From NCBI RefSeq assembly GCF_011065935.2, contig NZ_JAAMNH020000001.1, positions 3,245,001 through 3,309,000 on the forward strand: a DNA stretch of 64,000 nt. Reading direction: 5' to 3'. Made by a program: the position numbers and the translations under genes. The notes beneath the pieces are model-generated. The model saw only the letters and a program-made list of their open reading frames with translations, was not told the origin of the DNA and made no database searches. Positions 26,246 through 35,190 of the stretch are shown here, one piece after another. Position 1 is the stretch's first letter; each line of letters begins with the position of its first letter. The DNA is from Clostridium estertheticum. GTDB taxonomy: Bacteria > Bacillota > Clostridia > Clostridiales > Clostridiaceae.

Positions 26246-26959
26246 TTATTCAGCCATCTCTAAAGCTATTTTCATCATATTAGTAAAGGCTTCTTGTCTT
26301 TCTTCAGAGGTAGTTAATTCATGAGTTACTAAATTATCTGAAACCGTTAATAAACAAGCTGCCTTCTTACCCAATACATTTGCATTATGGAATAGCGCAA
26401 ATGATTCCATTTCTACTGAAGTACAACCATGAGTTTCATAAATATCTTTATACTCATCAAAATTTTCGCGATAAAATACATCAGATGAGTGAACTCTATG
26501 CTTATGAACTTTAATTCCTAAATCCTCTGCAATTTTCTCCAACTTAATATTTAGCGTAAGCGATGCAGCAATTATATCATCTTTGCATCCACTTTGAACT
26601 TTTGCGTAAGTGGATTCACTCCAAGCGTCAGTGGTAAGTATTACATCATATAAGTTTAAATCAGCAGTATAAGCACCACATGACCCAATTCTTATAATAT
26701 TTTCTACCCCATAAAAATTATACAGTTCATAGGAGTAGATACCAATACTAGGCATACCCATCCCACTAGCCATTACAGAAATCCTACGCCCTTTATATGT
26801 ACCCGTGTATCCAAATACATTACGGACATTATTAAATTTTTCAACATTTTCTAAAAATGTTTCTGCAATAAATTGGGCACGTAATGGATCTCCCGGCATT
26901 AATACTGTTTTTGCAATAATCCCCTCGTTTTTTACTTCAATATGTGCTGTTGGTATCAT
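26246..26959 (-). CDS. deoD: Purine nucleoside phosphorylase (DeoD type)
   Basis: This 237-residue hexameric-type phosphorylase cleaves purine (deoxy)ribonucleosides with phosphate. Clear DeoD motifs: MPGDPLRAQFIAE (phosphate binding), NVFGYTGTYKG, ASGMGMPSIGIYSYEL, RIGSCGAY, SSDVFYRE, VEMESFALF and TVSDN with the catalytic Asp. The start at ATG 26959 has AAGGAGG upstream. It is monocistronic. Downstream only a weak 5-bp hairpin is seen near 26213-26230, so its transcript might read through into the structured RNA region on the same strand. Confidence 0.96.
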   Translation of the reverse strand: MIPTAHIEVKNEGIIAKTVLMPGDPLRAQFIAETFLENVEKFNNVRNVFGYTGTYKGRRISVMASGMGMPSIGIYSYELYNFYGVENIIRIGSCGAYTADLNLYDVILTTDAWSESTYAKVQSGCKDDIIAASLTLNIKLEKIAEDLGIKVHKHRVHSSDVFYRENFDEYKDIYETHGCTSVEMESFALFHNANVLGKKAACLLTVSDNLVTHELTTSEERQEAFTNMMKIALEMAE

Positions 26960-26990
26960 ATCGAAACCTCCTTATAATTATATTTAGTTT

Positions 26991-27133
26991 GAAAAATATA
27001 GTGAAAAATATAGTAAATTGAATAATAACCTATTGTTATTTAATTATACATTAATCATTATACCAAAAATATTAATATAAAAAAATGCCATATGTCACTT
27101 TTTTATATTAATATTTTCACCTAATATTTTCAC
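26991..27133. repeat. Perfect 19-bp inverted repeat flanked by short repeats upstream of deoD
   Basis: Arms 27066-27084 and 27099-27117 are perfect complements around a 14-base loop. On the deoD side there are two tandem copies of GAAAAATATAGT (26991-27002, 27003-27014); beyond the other arm are two copies of TATTTTCAC (27112-27120, 27125-27133), which is nearly the complement of the first repeat's core. The whole is a nested palindrome in the deoD upstream region. It could be a cruciform, a regulator-binding array or an MITE-like remnant; no T-run makes it a clean terminator. The rest of 26960-27496 is AT-rich, with the mini-frame listed next. Confidence 0.6.
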
Positions 27134-27369
27134 GCAATTCAATATATTTATTCTATTTTTATATTATACATGTTAAATTTATGATTTTGATGACTAAGTA
27201 CATATACACAATTAGTTTTACAACACAGACTGATATCATCTATTTGATATTTCTATAGTTGCTCTATGTTCTATATGAATTATCTATTAGATATACACAT
27301 TACTTTATTATATAATAAATAGGGCTAATAATAGCTTAAGTAATAAATCCACTTTGGTGTCTTAAATAT

Positions 27370-27456
27370 ATGTTATTATTATTATTATTAGTAGTAGTAA
27401 TTACAATAACAATTGAAATTGGAATTGTTCCTATATTAGCATCTAAAACAGATTGA
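27370..27456 (+). CDS. Possible 28-aa hydrophobic peptide with a TTA/GTA microsatellite
   Basis: ATG 27370 opens a 28-codon frame starting with six TTA and three GTA codons, giving MLLLLLLVVVITITIE, then ending near the next gene's leader. The ribosome binding site is weak (GGTG), and the frame could simply reflect a trinucleotide repeat. If translated it would be a small membrane peptide 40 bases before the TVP38-type gene. Confidence 0.25.
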   Translation: MLLLLLLVVVITITIEIGIVPILASKTD

Positions 27457-27496
27457 ATAATTTTTAGCTATGCAAGATTGCTAAAAGGAGGTTTTT

Positions 27497-28159
27497 ATGA
27501 GCAAAAAAATCATGAATATTTTCAAGGTAATATCCCTTTTAATAATTGTTTCAATTGTTATGTGTGCCTTTTGCAATATTGAAACTCTACGTCAGTGCAC
27601 CCCCGAAAATATGAAAGCTTTTATAGATTCTTATGGGATGTTCTCACCTGTAATCTATATAATTTTATTTACTTTTGTACCCCTTACACTTTTTCCAGAT
27701 TCAATTCTTGCAATTGCAGGCGGTATGTGTTTTGGAATGATGGGTGGCTTTATTTACACAATGATTGGGGCTATTTTAGGAGGCACGCTTTCTTTTTTTC
27801 TAGCTAGTACATTAGGTCATAAGGTATTTAACAAATTCATAAAAAAGGACTTATCAAATTTAGAAAACTCCATTAAAAATAGTGGCTTTTTACTGGTGTT
27901 CATACTTAGATTAATCCCCCTTTTTCCCTTTGATATAATTAGCTATGCAGCAGGCTTTTCAGGGGTAAAGTTTAAAGACTTTGCTTTAGCTACACTTTTA
28001 GGTATAATACCTGGTATATTTATTTTTGTAAATATCGGAGATAAAGCAACGGATATTAGATCTTCTAGTTTCTATGTGTCTTTAGCACTTTTAGTAGGAC
28101 TTATTGTAATATCCTATGTTCTAAAAAAGAAAATTTCATTACAGAAAATTAAGGGCTAG
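27497..28159 (+). CDS. TVP38/TMEM64 (DedA-like, VTT domain) membrane protein
   Basis: The 220-residue protein has about six hydrophobic segments and a VTT/SNARE-associated domain. Family markers include FVPLTLFPDSILAIAGGMCFG near the first re-entrant segment, the GAILGGTLSFFLA segment, and RLIPLFPFDIISYAAGFSGVKFKDF near the second. Related DedA/TVP38 proteins act in lipid transport or flipping; the substrate here is unknown. AAAAGGAGG precedes ATG 27497, and a terminator follows, so it is a single-gene transcript. Confidence 0.88.
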   Translation: MSKKIMNIFKVISLLIIVSIVMCAFCNIETLRQCTPENMKAFIDSYGMFSPVIYIILFTFVPLTLFPDSILAIAGGMCFGMMGGFIYTMIGAILGGTLSFFLASTLGHKVFNKFIKKDLSNLENSIKNSGFLLVFILRLIPLFPFDIISYAAGFSGVKFKDFALATLLGIIPGIFIFVNIGDKATDIRSSSFYVSLALLVGLIVISYVLKKKISLQKIKG

Positions 28160-28180
28160 TGTTATAATTCCAATATTAAT

Positions 28181-28234
28181 AAAGACTATTATAATAAAAC
28201 TTGATTTATTCTTTTATTATAGTAGTCTTTTATA
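28181..28234 (+). terminator. Intrinsic terminator (probably bidirectional)
   Basis: A 19-bp stem with one mismatch (28181-28199 with 28212-28230) ends in TTTTAT on the plus strand, between convergent genes. Confidence 0.85.
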
Positions 28235-28269
28235 TGTATTTTATTTTTAAGTTTGCAAGTTAGATTTAC

Positions 28270-29424
28270 TTACACCGTTGTTTTATTTAATAAGTCTTTT
28301 ATACCTTTAGTGGCATCAAGTAGCGGCGCTATAGATTTATCATAATTCAGGTTGTTTATTATACTGGCAATAAATCCAGACATATCAACTTCACGGAACC
28401 ATTTAGCCTCTTTAACCTCTTTAGGAATATAGGTTAAATTTGTTGAATATATTCTTTCAATTAAACCCTCTTCATAAAATTTATTAAATTTTTCAATACC
28501 TTCAGTAAATAATGCAAAAGTTGCTGTAACAAATATTCTTTTTGCTTTACGTTTTTTTAATTCTAATACTATATCGAATATTGATTCTCCAGAAGCTATC
28601 ATGTCATCAACTATCAATACGTCCTGTCCTTCTACTTCTCTTCCCATATATTCATGTTGCACTATTGGATTTTTACCATTTACTACTTTTGAATGGTCTC
28701 TCCTTTTGTAGAAAAGTCCTATGTCAAGACCAATCACACTAGAATAATAAACAGCTCTATCCATTGCACCTGTATCTGGACTTATCACGAGCACCTTTGC
28801 CTTATCTATTAATAGTTCGGGTTCCTCTTTTAAAATCGTTTTCACTATTTCGTAAGTTGGATATAAATTATCAAAAGATATCAGTGGTATTGCATTTTGA
28901 ACGTTTGGATCGTGAACATCAAAGGTTATAATATCATTAACCCCTAATCTTTCTAATTCTTGAAGTGCAATGGCGCAATCAAGAGATTCTCTACGTTTTC
29001 GTCTATGCTGCCTGCTTGCATATAGTAATGGCATTATTACTGTTATTCTTCTTGCCTTTCCACCTAAAGCTGACAAAACCCTCTTTATATCTTGAAAATG
29101 ATCATCTGGACTTTTGTGGTTCTCAAAACCATACATTGTATAGGTACAACTATAATTTCCTACATCGGCTAATATGAATATGTCTTTACCTCTAACACTA
29201 TCTTCTATAATAATCTTGCCTTCGCCATTTGAAAATCGAGTATCGGTCATATTTATAAGAAAAGATTTTTCTTTACCTAAGTCGTAATTCATAGAGCCAT
29301 TATCGTTTTTACTACGTTTTTCCATTAAAAGTTCATTAATTCTATATCCAAGTTCTGAACTACTCTCTAATGCCATAATACCTAGACTACAGTAGGGCAT
29401 ACTAGGTAATTCTTTAATATCCAT
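28270..29424 (-). CDS. Ribose-phosphate pyrophosphokinase family protein
   Basis: This 384-residue protein is a PRPP synthetase relative. The PRPP-binding loop VLIVDDMIASGES, the catalytic-loop-like SRQHRRKRRESLD and VFDVHDP-like TFDVHDPNVQNAIP segments are visible. It is longer than the usual about 315 residues, with an N-terminal addition (about 60 residues) and a C-terminal tail, as in the second, divergent PRPP synthetase of many clostridia. The start is ATG 29424, 8 bases after AAGGAGG; an upstream in-frame ATG at 29472 has no such site. Whether it is a true PRPP synthetase or a regulatory paralogue cannot be settled here. It is monocistronic. Confidence 0.88.
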   Translation of the reverse strand: MDIKELPSMPYCSLGIMALESSSELGYRINELLMEKRSKNDNGSMNYDLGKEKSFLINMTDTRFSNGEGKIIIEDSVRGKDIFILADVGNYSCTYTMYGFENHKSPDDHFQDIKRVLSALGGKARRITVIMPLLYASRQHRRKRRESLDCAIALQELERLGVNDIITFDVHDPNVQNAIPLISFDNLYPTYEIVKTILKEEPELLIDKAKVLVISPDTGAMDRAVYYSSVIGLDIGLFYKRRDHSKVVNGKNPIVQHEYMGREVEGQDVLIVDDMIASGESIFDIVLELKKRKAKRIFVTATFALFTEGIEKFNKFYEEGLIERIYSTNLTYIPKEVKEAKWFREVDMSGFIASIINNLNYDKSIAPLLDATKGIKDLLNKTTV

Positions 29425-29871
29425 AATAATACCTCCTTGATATCCACAAAAGTGGCTTTTAAAATTACACATACTCTATAATTTTGTTACCTATATATAA
29501 CTTTATAAAAATATGAGCATTTTAATTTTAACTCATCAACAATTCAACCTGTTATAACCTTTAACATATATATAATTTTAACATATATATAATTGTAAAA
29601 GAACCCCGAAATGTAAAATTCGACTTTTTTTCACAATACCTTATAAATTAGTCTACTAAGTCAGGTGCTTTCTACACAAACTAATATGTAATGTAAATAA
29701 CTAGAACTATAAATTCTAACAATATGTTTGAAATTTGATTAAAATCTAGAATATTAAACAATTAGAGTATGTGATATAATAATATAACATTGATAAATAA
29801 TTAAATGAGCACTAATTGCCTATTAATTAGGCTTTTCAAATATGTGATTGTAGATTGGAGATAAGATACTA
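29425..29871. other. Divergent intergenic region with a 17-bp tandem duplication
   Basis: TTAACATATATATAATT occurs twice head to tail (29561-29577, 29578-29594). A likely promoter for nudC shows an extended -10, TGATATAAT (29772-29780). A short GCCTA/TAGGC hairpin with T4 (about 29818-29836) lies in the nudC leader. Nothing else was recognised. Confidence 0.5.
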
Positions 29872-30699
29872 ATGCGTAACGAAGACAATATGACGAATTT
29901 TATACCATCAGTAGATGTAATTTTCCCTAAAACAAATAAGGATATTTATTTTTTATTTTATAAGGGTGAGTTATTAGTTAAATCTGAAGACAATAAGGCT
30001 GTAATACCCGCTATTCAAGATTTAGAAAATTTAGAATTAACTAATACTCAATATCTTGGATCTATAGATGGACAAAATTGCTTTTATGGAGAATTAAACA
30101 ATGACGCTGCTATACCAACCAATATGTATTTCAGTTCACTTAAGGCATTAACTCACCAGTTATCCGAAGACATGTTTTGGATAGGCGGGAGAGCTGTTCA
30201 ATTAGTAAACTTTAATAATGATCATAAATATTGTGGCAGATGTGGCACATTAGCTCAAAATGTAGAGGGTGAAAGAGCTAAAAAATGTCCCAAATGTGAA
30301 CTCGTAAATTACCCTAGAATTTCTCCGGCCATAATTGTGGCAGTTGTCCGGGATGGAAAATTGCTTCTAGCACATAATAATCAATCTGCTAAAGATTTAT
30401 ATAGTGTAGTTGCTGGCTTTGTAGAAGTTGGTGAGACCTTTGAGGAGTGTGTTGTTCGCGAGGTTTTCGAGGAAACTGGGATTACTGTAAAAAACATAAA
30501 ATATTTTGGGAATCAACCTTGGCCATTTCCTAATTCCCTTATGATCGGATTTATAGCAGAATATGCAAGCGGAGAAATACAAGTAGATGGAAAAGAAATT
30601 GGTCATGCTAATTGGTATAGTTCTACTGAAATGCCTTTGACCCCTGATAGTATAAGCATAGCTAAAAAATTAATATGTTGGTTTACTGAAAATTATTAA
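29872..30699 (+). CDS. nudC: NAD+/NADH diphosphatase / NAD-RNA decapping hydrolase
   Basis: The 275-residue protein has the full NudC layout: a variable N-terminal domain, a zinc ribbon (CGRCG at about 123-127 and CPKC at about 142-145), a Nudix box GFVEVGETFEECVVREVFEE with all catalytic Glu residues, and NQPWPFPNS, the NudC-specific motif (SQPWPFPxS) that recognises the NAD moiety. It hydrolyses NADH and removes NAD caps from RNA. TTGGAG lies 11 bases before ATG 29872. A strong terminator follows. Confidence 0.95.
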   Translation: MRNEDNMTNFIPSVDVIFPKTNKDIYFLFYKGELLVKSEDNKAVIPAIQDLENLELTNTQYLGSIDGQNCFYGELNNDAAIPTNMYFSSLKALTHQLSEDMFWIGGRAVQLVNFNNDHKYCGRCGTLAQNVEGERAKKCPKCELVNYPRISPAIIVAVVRDGKLLLAHNNQSAKDLYSVVAGFVEVGETFEECVVREVFEETGITVKNIKYFGNQPWPFPNSLMIGFIAEYASGEIQVDGKEIGHANWYSSTEMPLTPDSISIAKKLICWFTENY

Positions 30700-30716
30700 A
30701 ATTTTATAACAACATA

Positions 30717-30771
30717 AATAGAAGTTAGAATACTTAATTCTGAGCGAATTAGATTCTAACTTCTATTTTTT
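30717..30771 (+). terminator. Intrinsic terminator of nudC
   Basis: A long stem (about 22 bp, 30717-30740 with 30746-30767, a few imperfections) is followed by seven T. Confidence 0.88.
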
Positions 30772-30890
30772 TCTAATATATTTAACAATATTTTTTCTCC
30801 TTAAACTATATTTCCGTTTTTTATTTTAATCATTAAATCAGTATTTTGTTACAAACTTAAATTATTACGGTAAAGCTATCTTATGTATTA

Positions 30891-30952
30891 CTAAGTAATT
30901 ACCTTAATGGCTTCTTAGCCGATTGCAATGGCAATCATCATTGAATTCTTAG
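30891..30952 (+). ncRNA. Possible small three-way-junction RNA element
   Basis: An outer stem (CTAAG/CTTAG, AATT/AATT and TTAAT/ATTGA) encloses two adjacent hairpins, GGCT-TCTT-AGCC and GATTGC-AATG-GCAATC. One pair is G-U only if read on the plus strand, which favours that orientation. It does not carry purine-riboswitch signature bases, and no gene start is close: the DUF4317 gene begins 260 bases later. The rest of 30772-31160 shows only a CCCCA/TGGGG pairing near 30990-31020. Confidence 0.25.
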
Positions 30953-31160
30953 TTTACTTATAGTTTTTATATATTTTTATGACCTCACCCCACTCTCTTA
31001 TTTTTCAATTTGTTGGGGGTATCAAGTTTTGTTTAAAGATTTTACTAAATATACGATAAGTTGCGCTTCTTATATTTATAATATAACATGCTAATGATAC
31101 TTTGTCAATAGTTATTATTAATCAGTATAGGAAACTTTATAATTTAATTCCATAATTTTG

Positions 31161-31169
31161 TGTTATAAT
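31161..31169 (+). promoter_or_regulatory. Extended -10 promoter of the DUF4317 gene
   Basis: TGTTATAAT fits the TGnTATAAT extended -10 element and lies 42 bases before the start codon; no clear -35. Confidence 0.55.
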
Positions 31170-31211
31170 TTTAGCATATAAAAGAAAATAACAATGAAAA
31201 GAGGTTTTATG

Positions 31212-32387
31212 ATGAATAAAAAAGAGCTTGCAGACATAAGAAAAGAATTTAAATTAGATAGTGGTATGATGAAAATCCAGGAAATTTATAGTGTTTATCT
31301 AAAAAAAGATAATGTGCAAATTGATTATGAGCCAGTCATTTATTCAGAATTTGATTCTTTTGATAGAATGGACATGGACAAAAAAGAATTATTTCTAGGT
31401 AATTTTAAGAAAGTACTTACAGGGGCTATAGATACTAAAATTTTCGATCTAGATTTTCAGAATTTAGAAGAAGAAAATCATACTCAAAAAATTCTAGGTA
31501 ATGCCTTAAAAGCAAGTGTCAAAAACGAAATTCAAAGCTCACTTAATGAGCTTATAAAAAAAATTACAGCTAATTATAAATATGAAACTGATGTGGTGGT
31601 TACTTTTATTAAAGCTGAATATTGGCTAGGTTCTAGCCATAGAAATTTGGAGGCGGATGAAAGCATTGATGATGCGGTACAAGCCTTTAATTTCATTCTT
31701 TCAAGTATAAATAAAATAGATATTCCAAAAAGAACTTTAAAATTTGATTATACCGATAAGGAATTTAAAGCAAATTCAGCCTTAGATTCAGTCATTAATC
31801 TAAATGCTCCCTTGGAGGGCTTCATGTTCCCTAGTCTTACTAATGGGTATTCAGATATTAACAAAATTTTATATTACGCTTCAAAACCAAAAGAATTAAA
31901 CGCAACTTTCATTGAAAAGGTTCTTAACTGTGATTTTAAATTTACTGCTGAAGACGAGAAGAATTGCTTTGGTGATATATTAAAATCCATAATCGGTGAT
32001 AAAATCAAACCTGAACTTATGCAAGATATTTATGTAAATATACACGAATTAGCTGAGCAAGTTGAAGAAGGTGAAGACCCAACTCTCGGAATTGCGGATA
32101 TTAAAAATATCCTAAATAATTGTGGAGCAGAAATTATATCTGATATAGATACTGCCTTCGTTGAAACTTGTGGTATAAAATATGATTTTAAGATTAACAA
32201 TATTGTACCTGAATTCAATTCAAAATCCATTAAGATTACTAGCGAAATTGCAAATATTACTATAACGCCCAAGGATCTAAATTCAGTTAGGCAGGTAAAA
32301 AACAGTGATGGTAGAAGATGTCTGCTTATTGAAATTGATGAGGATATTGTAATAGAGGGTTTTAAATTAGAAACAGAGGAGTTTTAG
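31212..32387 (+). CDS. DUF4317 family protein
   Basis: The 391-residue soluble protein starts MNKKELADIRKEFKLDSG, which matches the N-terminus of the DUF4317 family of Firmicutes as I remember it; function is unknown. It is acidic, rich in Lys, Asp and Glu, and lacks signal peptide and membrane segments. The start is ATG 31212, 7 bases after AGAGG; an ATG directly before it (31209) is too near. It is monocistronic, with an extended -10 promoter upstream and a strong terminator downstream. Confidence 0.8.
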   Translation: MNKKELADIRKEFKLDSGMMKIQEIYSVYLKKDNVQIDYEPVIYSEFDSFDRMDMDKKELFLGNFKKVLTGAIDTKIFDLDFQNLEEENHTQKILGNALKASVKNEIQSSLNELIKKITANYKYETDVVVTFIKAEYWLGSSHRNLEADESIDDAVQAFNFILSSINKIDIPKRTLKFDYTDKEFKANSALDSVINLNAPLEGFMFPSLTNGYSDINKILYYASKPKELNATFIEKVLNCDFKFTAEDEKNCFGDILKSIIGDKIKPELMQDIYVNIHELAEQVEEGEDPTLGIADIKNILNNCGAEIISDIDTAFVETCGIKYDFKINNIVPEFNSKSIKITSEIANITITPKDLNSVRQVKNSDGRRCLLIEIDEDIVIEGFKLETEEF

Positions 32388-32407
32388 TAGTTTTCATGTA
32401 CCCAAGG

Positions 32408-32461
32408 AATAAAAGGAAAATATTAGTGCATCTTAAATTGCACTAATATTCTCCTTTTATT
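32408..32461. terminator. Bidirectional terminator overlapping the response regulator's end
   Basis: A 23-bp near-perfect stem (32408-32430 with 32439-32461) lies between convergent genes. The last codons and TAG stop (32443) of the response regulator lie in its right arm. Confidence 0.85.
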
Positions 32462-33138
32462 CTATATTTATTTTTAGGTCTACCCACTTTACCGTATTCC
32501 ATTTCAACTACAAGTTTTTGTTCTTTTTCTAAATAGTCTAAATATCTTCTAGCAGTTATTCTAGAAACCCCAATGTTTTTTGCAATCTGCTCTGATGTAA
32601 ATGGTTTATCCTTCATGTCAGATATACCCACGATAATTTTTTCATAAGTGTACTGATTAAATCCCTTAATGTCACCAATATTTTCATAATATTCTATGAC
32701 GTGTTTATTTTCTTTTATAGTATATTTATCAATAATTTCTTGCTCCATACTATCAACGTTTTTAAAACTATTCTTTCTACTTTTAAATTGAAGCAATGCC
32801 TCCTTAAATCTATTGAATATAAACGGTTTTACCAAATAATCTACGGCTCCATATCGAAATGCCTCTTCGACGGTTTCTGTATTCCTATCTGCAGTGATTA
32901 ATATAACATCACATTTTAAATTTTGAAGGCGTATCCACTTTAATAAATCTGTACCTAAACCCTGTGGAAAAAAAACATCTAATAATACTAGGTCAGGTCT
33001 TCCACTTATTATAACTTCTTTTGCTTTTTCAATAGAATTAACGCTATCGTATAGTGTAAAACCCTCTATTTTTTTCAAGAATTTTTCGTTTATTTCTCTC
33101 ACCATCGGGTCGTCTTCAACAATAAGAACCTTAATCAT
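32443..33138 (-). CDS. Response regulator, CitB/DcuR type
   Basis: The 231-residue protein has an N-terminal receiver (acidic EDDP at residues 8-11, phosphoacceptor in LLDVFFPQG, Lys in LVKPF) and a C-terminal winged-helix domain with the ITARRYLDYLEKE recognition helix and GRPKNKYR tail, typical of the CitT/DcuR/DpiA group. These regulators pair with PAS-containing sensors of carboxylates or other small ligands. Its start overlaps the kinase gene by 8 bases. It ends the long quinone/electron-transfer operon, so that operon or the nearby NADH dehydrogenase and binding protein are probable targets. Confidence 0.92.
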   Translation of the reverse strand: MIKVLIVEDDPMVREINEKFLKKIEGFTLYDSVNSIEKAKEVIISGRPDLVLLDVFFPQGLGTDLLKWIRLQNLKCDVILITADRNTETVEEAFRYGAVDYLVKPFIFNRFKEALLQFKSRKNSFKNVDSMEQEIIDKYTIKENKHVIEYYENIGDIKGFNQYTYEKIIVGISDMKDKPFTSEQIAKNIGVSRITARRYLDYLEKEQKLVVEMEYGKVGRPKNKYRIKGEY

Positions 33139-34714
33139 ATGATCTACCCCTTTTCATTGGTATAAATATATCCCATATAGTTCCATTATCTTGTAGAATA
33201 TTTATGTCACCGCCTGCATAATCTACTATTTGCTTTACAATGCTAAGGCCAAATCCTCTATTCCCAGTCTTAGTTGTAAATCCTCGTTTGAAAACTTTAT
33301 CTATTATATTTTCATTAATTCCAGGGCCATTATCTTGAATTCTTATTCTAAGTGCCTCATTATTGGATATTAATCTTATGGATATTTTACCATTTTCAAA
33401 TTTTACTAATTCCTCTATTGAATTCTCTATTAAGTTTCCAATTACAGAGCAAATTTCATCTACTGTTATATTTTCAGGTATTTTATCTAGATAAGAATTT
33501 GAATCAATTTCAACAGAAATTTTAGCTTCTGTTGCTTTATTATATTTGGCAAGTAGGAGCCCTGCTATGTGAGTATTCTTAATTCTTTTGCTGAGAATAT
33601 CAGAAACTTCTCCGCGAAGCTTGGATATATGAGAAATATATTCAACAGCTTCATTATACTCTTCTAATTGTATAAGGCCTGAAATAGTGTGAAGTTTATT
33701 CATAAACTCATGATTTTGTGCTCTTAAGGCACAGGTCATTTTTTTTATTCCTGTTAATTCATCGGCCATATTCTTAACCTCAGTTAAGTCCTGAAAACTA
33801 GAGACAACACCTATAATTTCTTCTTTATGATTTTTTAGTAAGGTATGACTGCACATAAGTGTTTTACCAGGGCGCATTTTAATTTCTTGGTTATATACCG
33901 CTTCCTGAGTTCTCAATACTTCCATCATTTCGTCTGTATAATTCAGGTTTAAATTAGCAACACTTTTGCCTATATTTTCATCTTCTAGTTTTAAGATTTC
34001 TTTAGCTATTTTATTAAAGAGTATTACTTGTCCATCTTTATCAATAGCTATGATTCCATTTTTCAGATTCTGCAAGATTAAATCTCTCTGTCCGAGTAGC
34101 AGTGCAATTTCCTTTGGCTCGAGTCCAAATATGCTTTTCTTTATTGTATTTGATAAAATGACAGCACCTACAATGCCTAGTATAAGTCCACCTACTAAAG
34201 ATATCTTTAAACATAATACATGAAAACTAAGTTCAGCATATACGGTATCTGTTAATAATCCTACTAAAACTGCGCCTACTTGTTCTCCGTTATAATATAT
34301 AGGTACAAAAGCTCTTATTGCAGTAATTAAAACATTCCTGTCCTTAGCTACATAGGATACACCATTTGTAAGCACACGTTCTTCCCCACCGTCAGTATAT
34401 TTTTTGCCTAGCGAATTTCCATAGGGGTAGGAATATTTTATTCCCTTCATATCCATAACAATAATATATTGGAATCTAGTTTTTTTTCGGAAACTTTCTA
34501 TAGTTTTCTGAACAGTTTGATAATCTTTGGAAGTTGCTAATGTTTCTTCAATTATATCAATAGAAGCAATAGTTACAGCTAAATCCATAGCATTATTTCC
34601 CATTTGAGTTTCCACAGAATTTTGAGCTTGGTAATAAGTAACAATTCCTATACCACCAATTACTATAAATATTATAATGCTTATAAATATTGTTAATTTA
34701 TACTGTAATTTCAA
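33131..34714 (-). CDS. Sensor histidine kinase, CitA/DcuS type
   Basis: A 527-residue sensor with a membrane segment (about 7-28), an extracellular single-Cache-like domain (about 35-170), a second membrane segment (about 172-195), a cytoplasmic PAS domain (about 205-315), and an SpoOB-type dimerisation helix with the phospho-His in RAQNHEFMNKLHTISG. The ATPase domain carries GNLIENSIEEL (N box), DNGPGI, RGFTTK and GNRGFGLSIV. It would sense an external small molecule; in relatives this is citrate, C4-dicarboxylates or malate. Located directly after the FMN-binding lipoprotein gene (17-base gap), it may instead sense an electron-acceptor-related ligand. Confidence 0.92.
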   Translation of the reverse strand: MKLQYKLTIFISIIIFIVIGGIGIVTYYQAQNSVETQMGNNAMDLAVTIASIDIIEETLATSKDYQTVQKTIESFRKKTRFQYIIVMDMKGIKYSYPYGNSLGKKYTDGGEERVLTNGVSYVAKDRNVLITAIRAFVPIYYNGEQVGAVLVGLLTDTVYAELSFHVLCLKISLVGGLILGIVGAVILSNTIKKSIFGLEPKEIALLLGQRDLILQNLKNGIIAIDKDGQVILFNKIAKEILKLEDENIGKSVANLNLNYTDEMMEVLRTQEAVYNQEIKMRPGKTLMCSHTLLKNHKEEIIGVVSSFQDLTEVKNMADELTGIKKMTCALRAQNHEFMNKLHTISGLIQLEEYNEAVEYISHISKLRGEVSDILSKRIKNTHIAGLLLAKYNKATEAKISVEIDSNSYLDKIPENITVDEICSVIGNLIENSIEELVKFENGKISIRLISNNEALRIRIQDNGPGINENIIDKVFKRGFTTKTGNRGFGLSIVKQIVDYAGGDINILQDNGTIWDIFIPMKRGRSYD

Positions 34715-34731
34715 TTACTCTCCACCTCAAA

Positions 34732-35085
34732 TTATGGTACTTTTATTTTAGCTTTATCTAACCCATCCTTAATAGCATTAATAAGCCCATTACTCGTATA
34801 TGTTGCTCCTGCCACAACTTCAACCTCTGGACTATTGGCTTTTATTACTTTAGGGGGAATCTTATCATATACTATTTCAGCTATAACTGGAGTTTCTTGT
34901 TGCTCTAATATCGTAATTTCTTTTATTTCATATTGATCCGTTACTATTTTCACCTTTATAAGTCCTATATGCCCTTCTGCGTTTCCCTCATAGGTTCCTT
35001 GTTTATAAATTATGGTTTTGGAACCGCAAGCCACAATAGCAGTTGCTAAAACTATTGATAATGCTAGTCCTACTAATTTTTTCAA
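34732..35085 (-). CDS. FMN-binding lipoprotein
   Basis: A 117-residue lipoprotein: the signal peptide ends in the lipobox IVAC (Cys at 20), so it would be anchored outside the membrane. The rest is one FMN-binding domain, ending in VVAGATYTSNGLINAIKDGL, which contains the GAT-type motif whose Thr receives covalent FMN from ApbE in RnfG/NqrC/PplA-like proteins. The start is TTG 35085 with GGGGAGGAG upstream. No apbE gene is in the window. PplA of Listeria, a larger protein with two such domains, carries electrons outward; this smaller one may have a similar role with the type II NADH dehydrogenase encoded upstream. Confidence 0.9.
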   Translation of the reverse strand: MKKLVGLALSIVLATAIVACGSKTIIYKQGTYEGNAEGHIGLIKVKIVTDQYEIKEITILEQQETPVIAEIVYDKIPPKVIKANSPEVEVVAGATYTSNGLINAIKDGLDKAKIKVP

Positions 35086-35190
35086 GTAAGTCTCCTCCCC
35101 TGTTATTAACTTGAGTTTTCCTGGAGTAAATAGCTATTATTATAATTATATCATTTTTCTACTTTTGTGTCATTTTAAGTATAAAATCTT

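Noticed and set aside
27061..27120. Intrinsic terminator
   Set aside because: The 19-bp repeat is AT-only and its loop-proximal A/T runs are part of the stem; no upstream gene on either strand ends here.
30891..30952. Purine riboswitch
   Set aside because: The three-way junction shape fits, but the conserved junction bases and loop-loop complementarity are not present, and no gene start is near.
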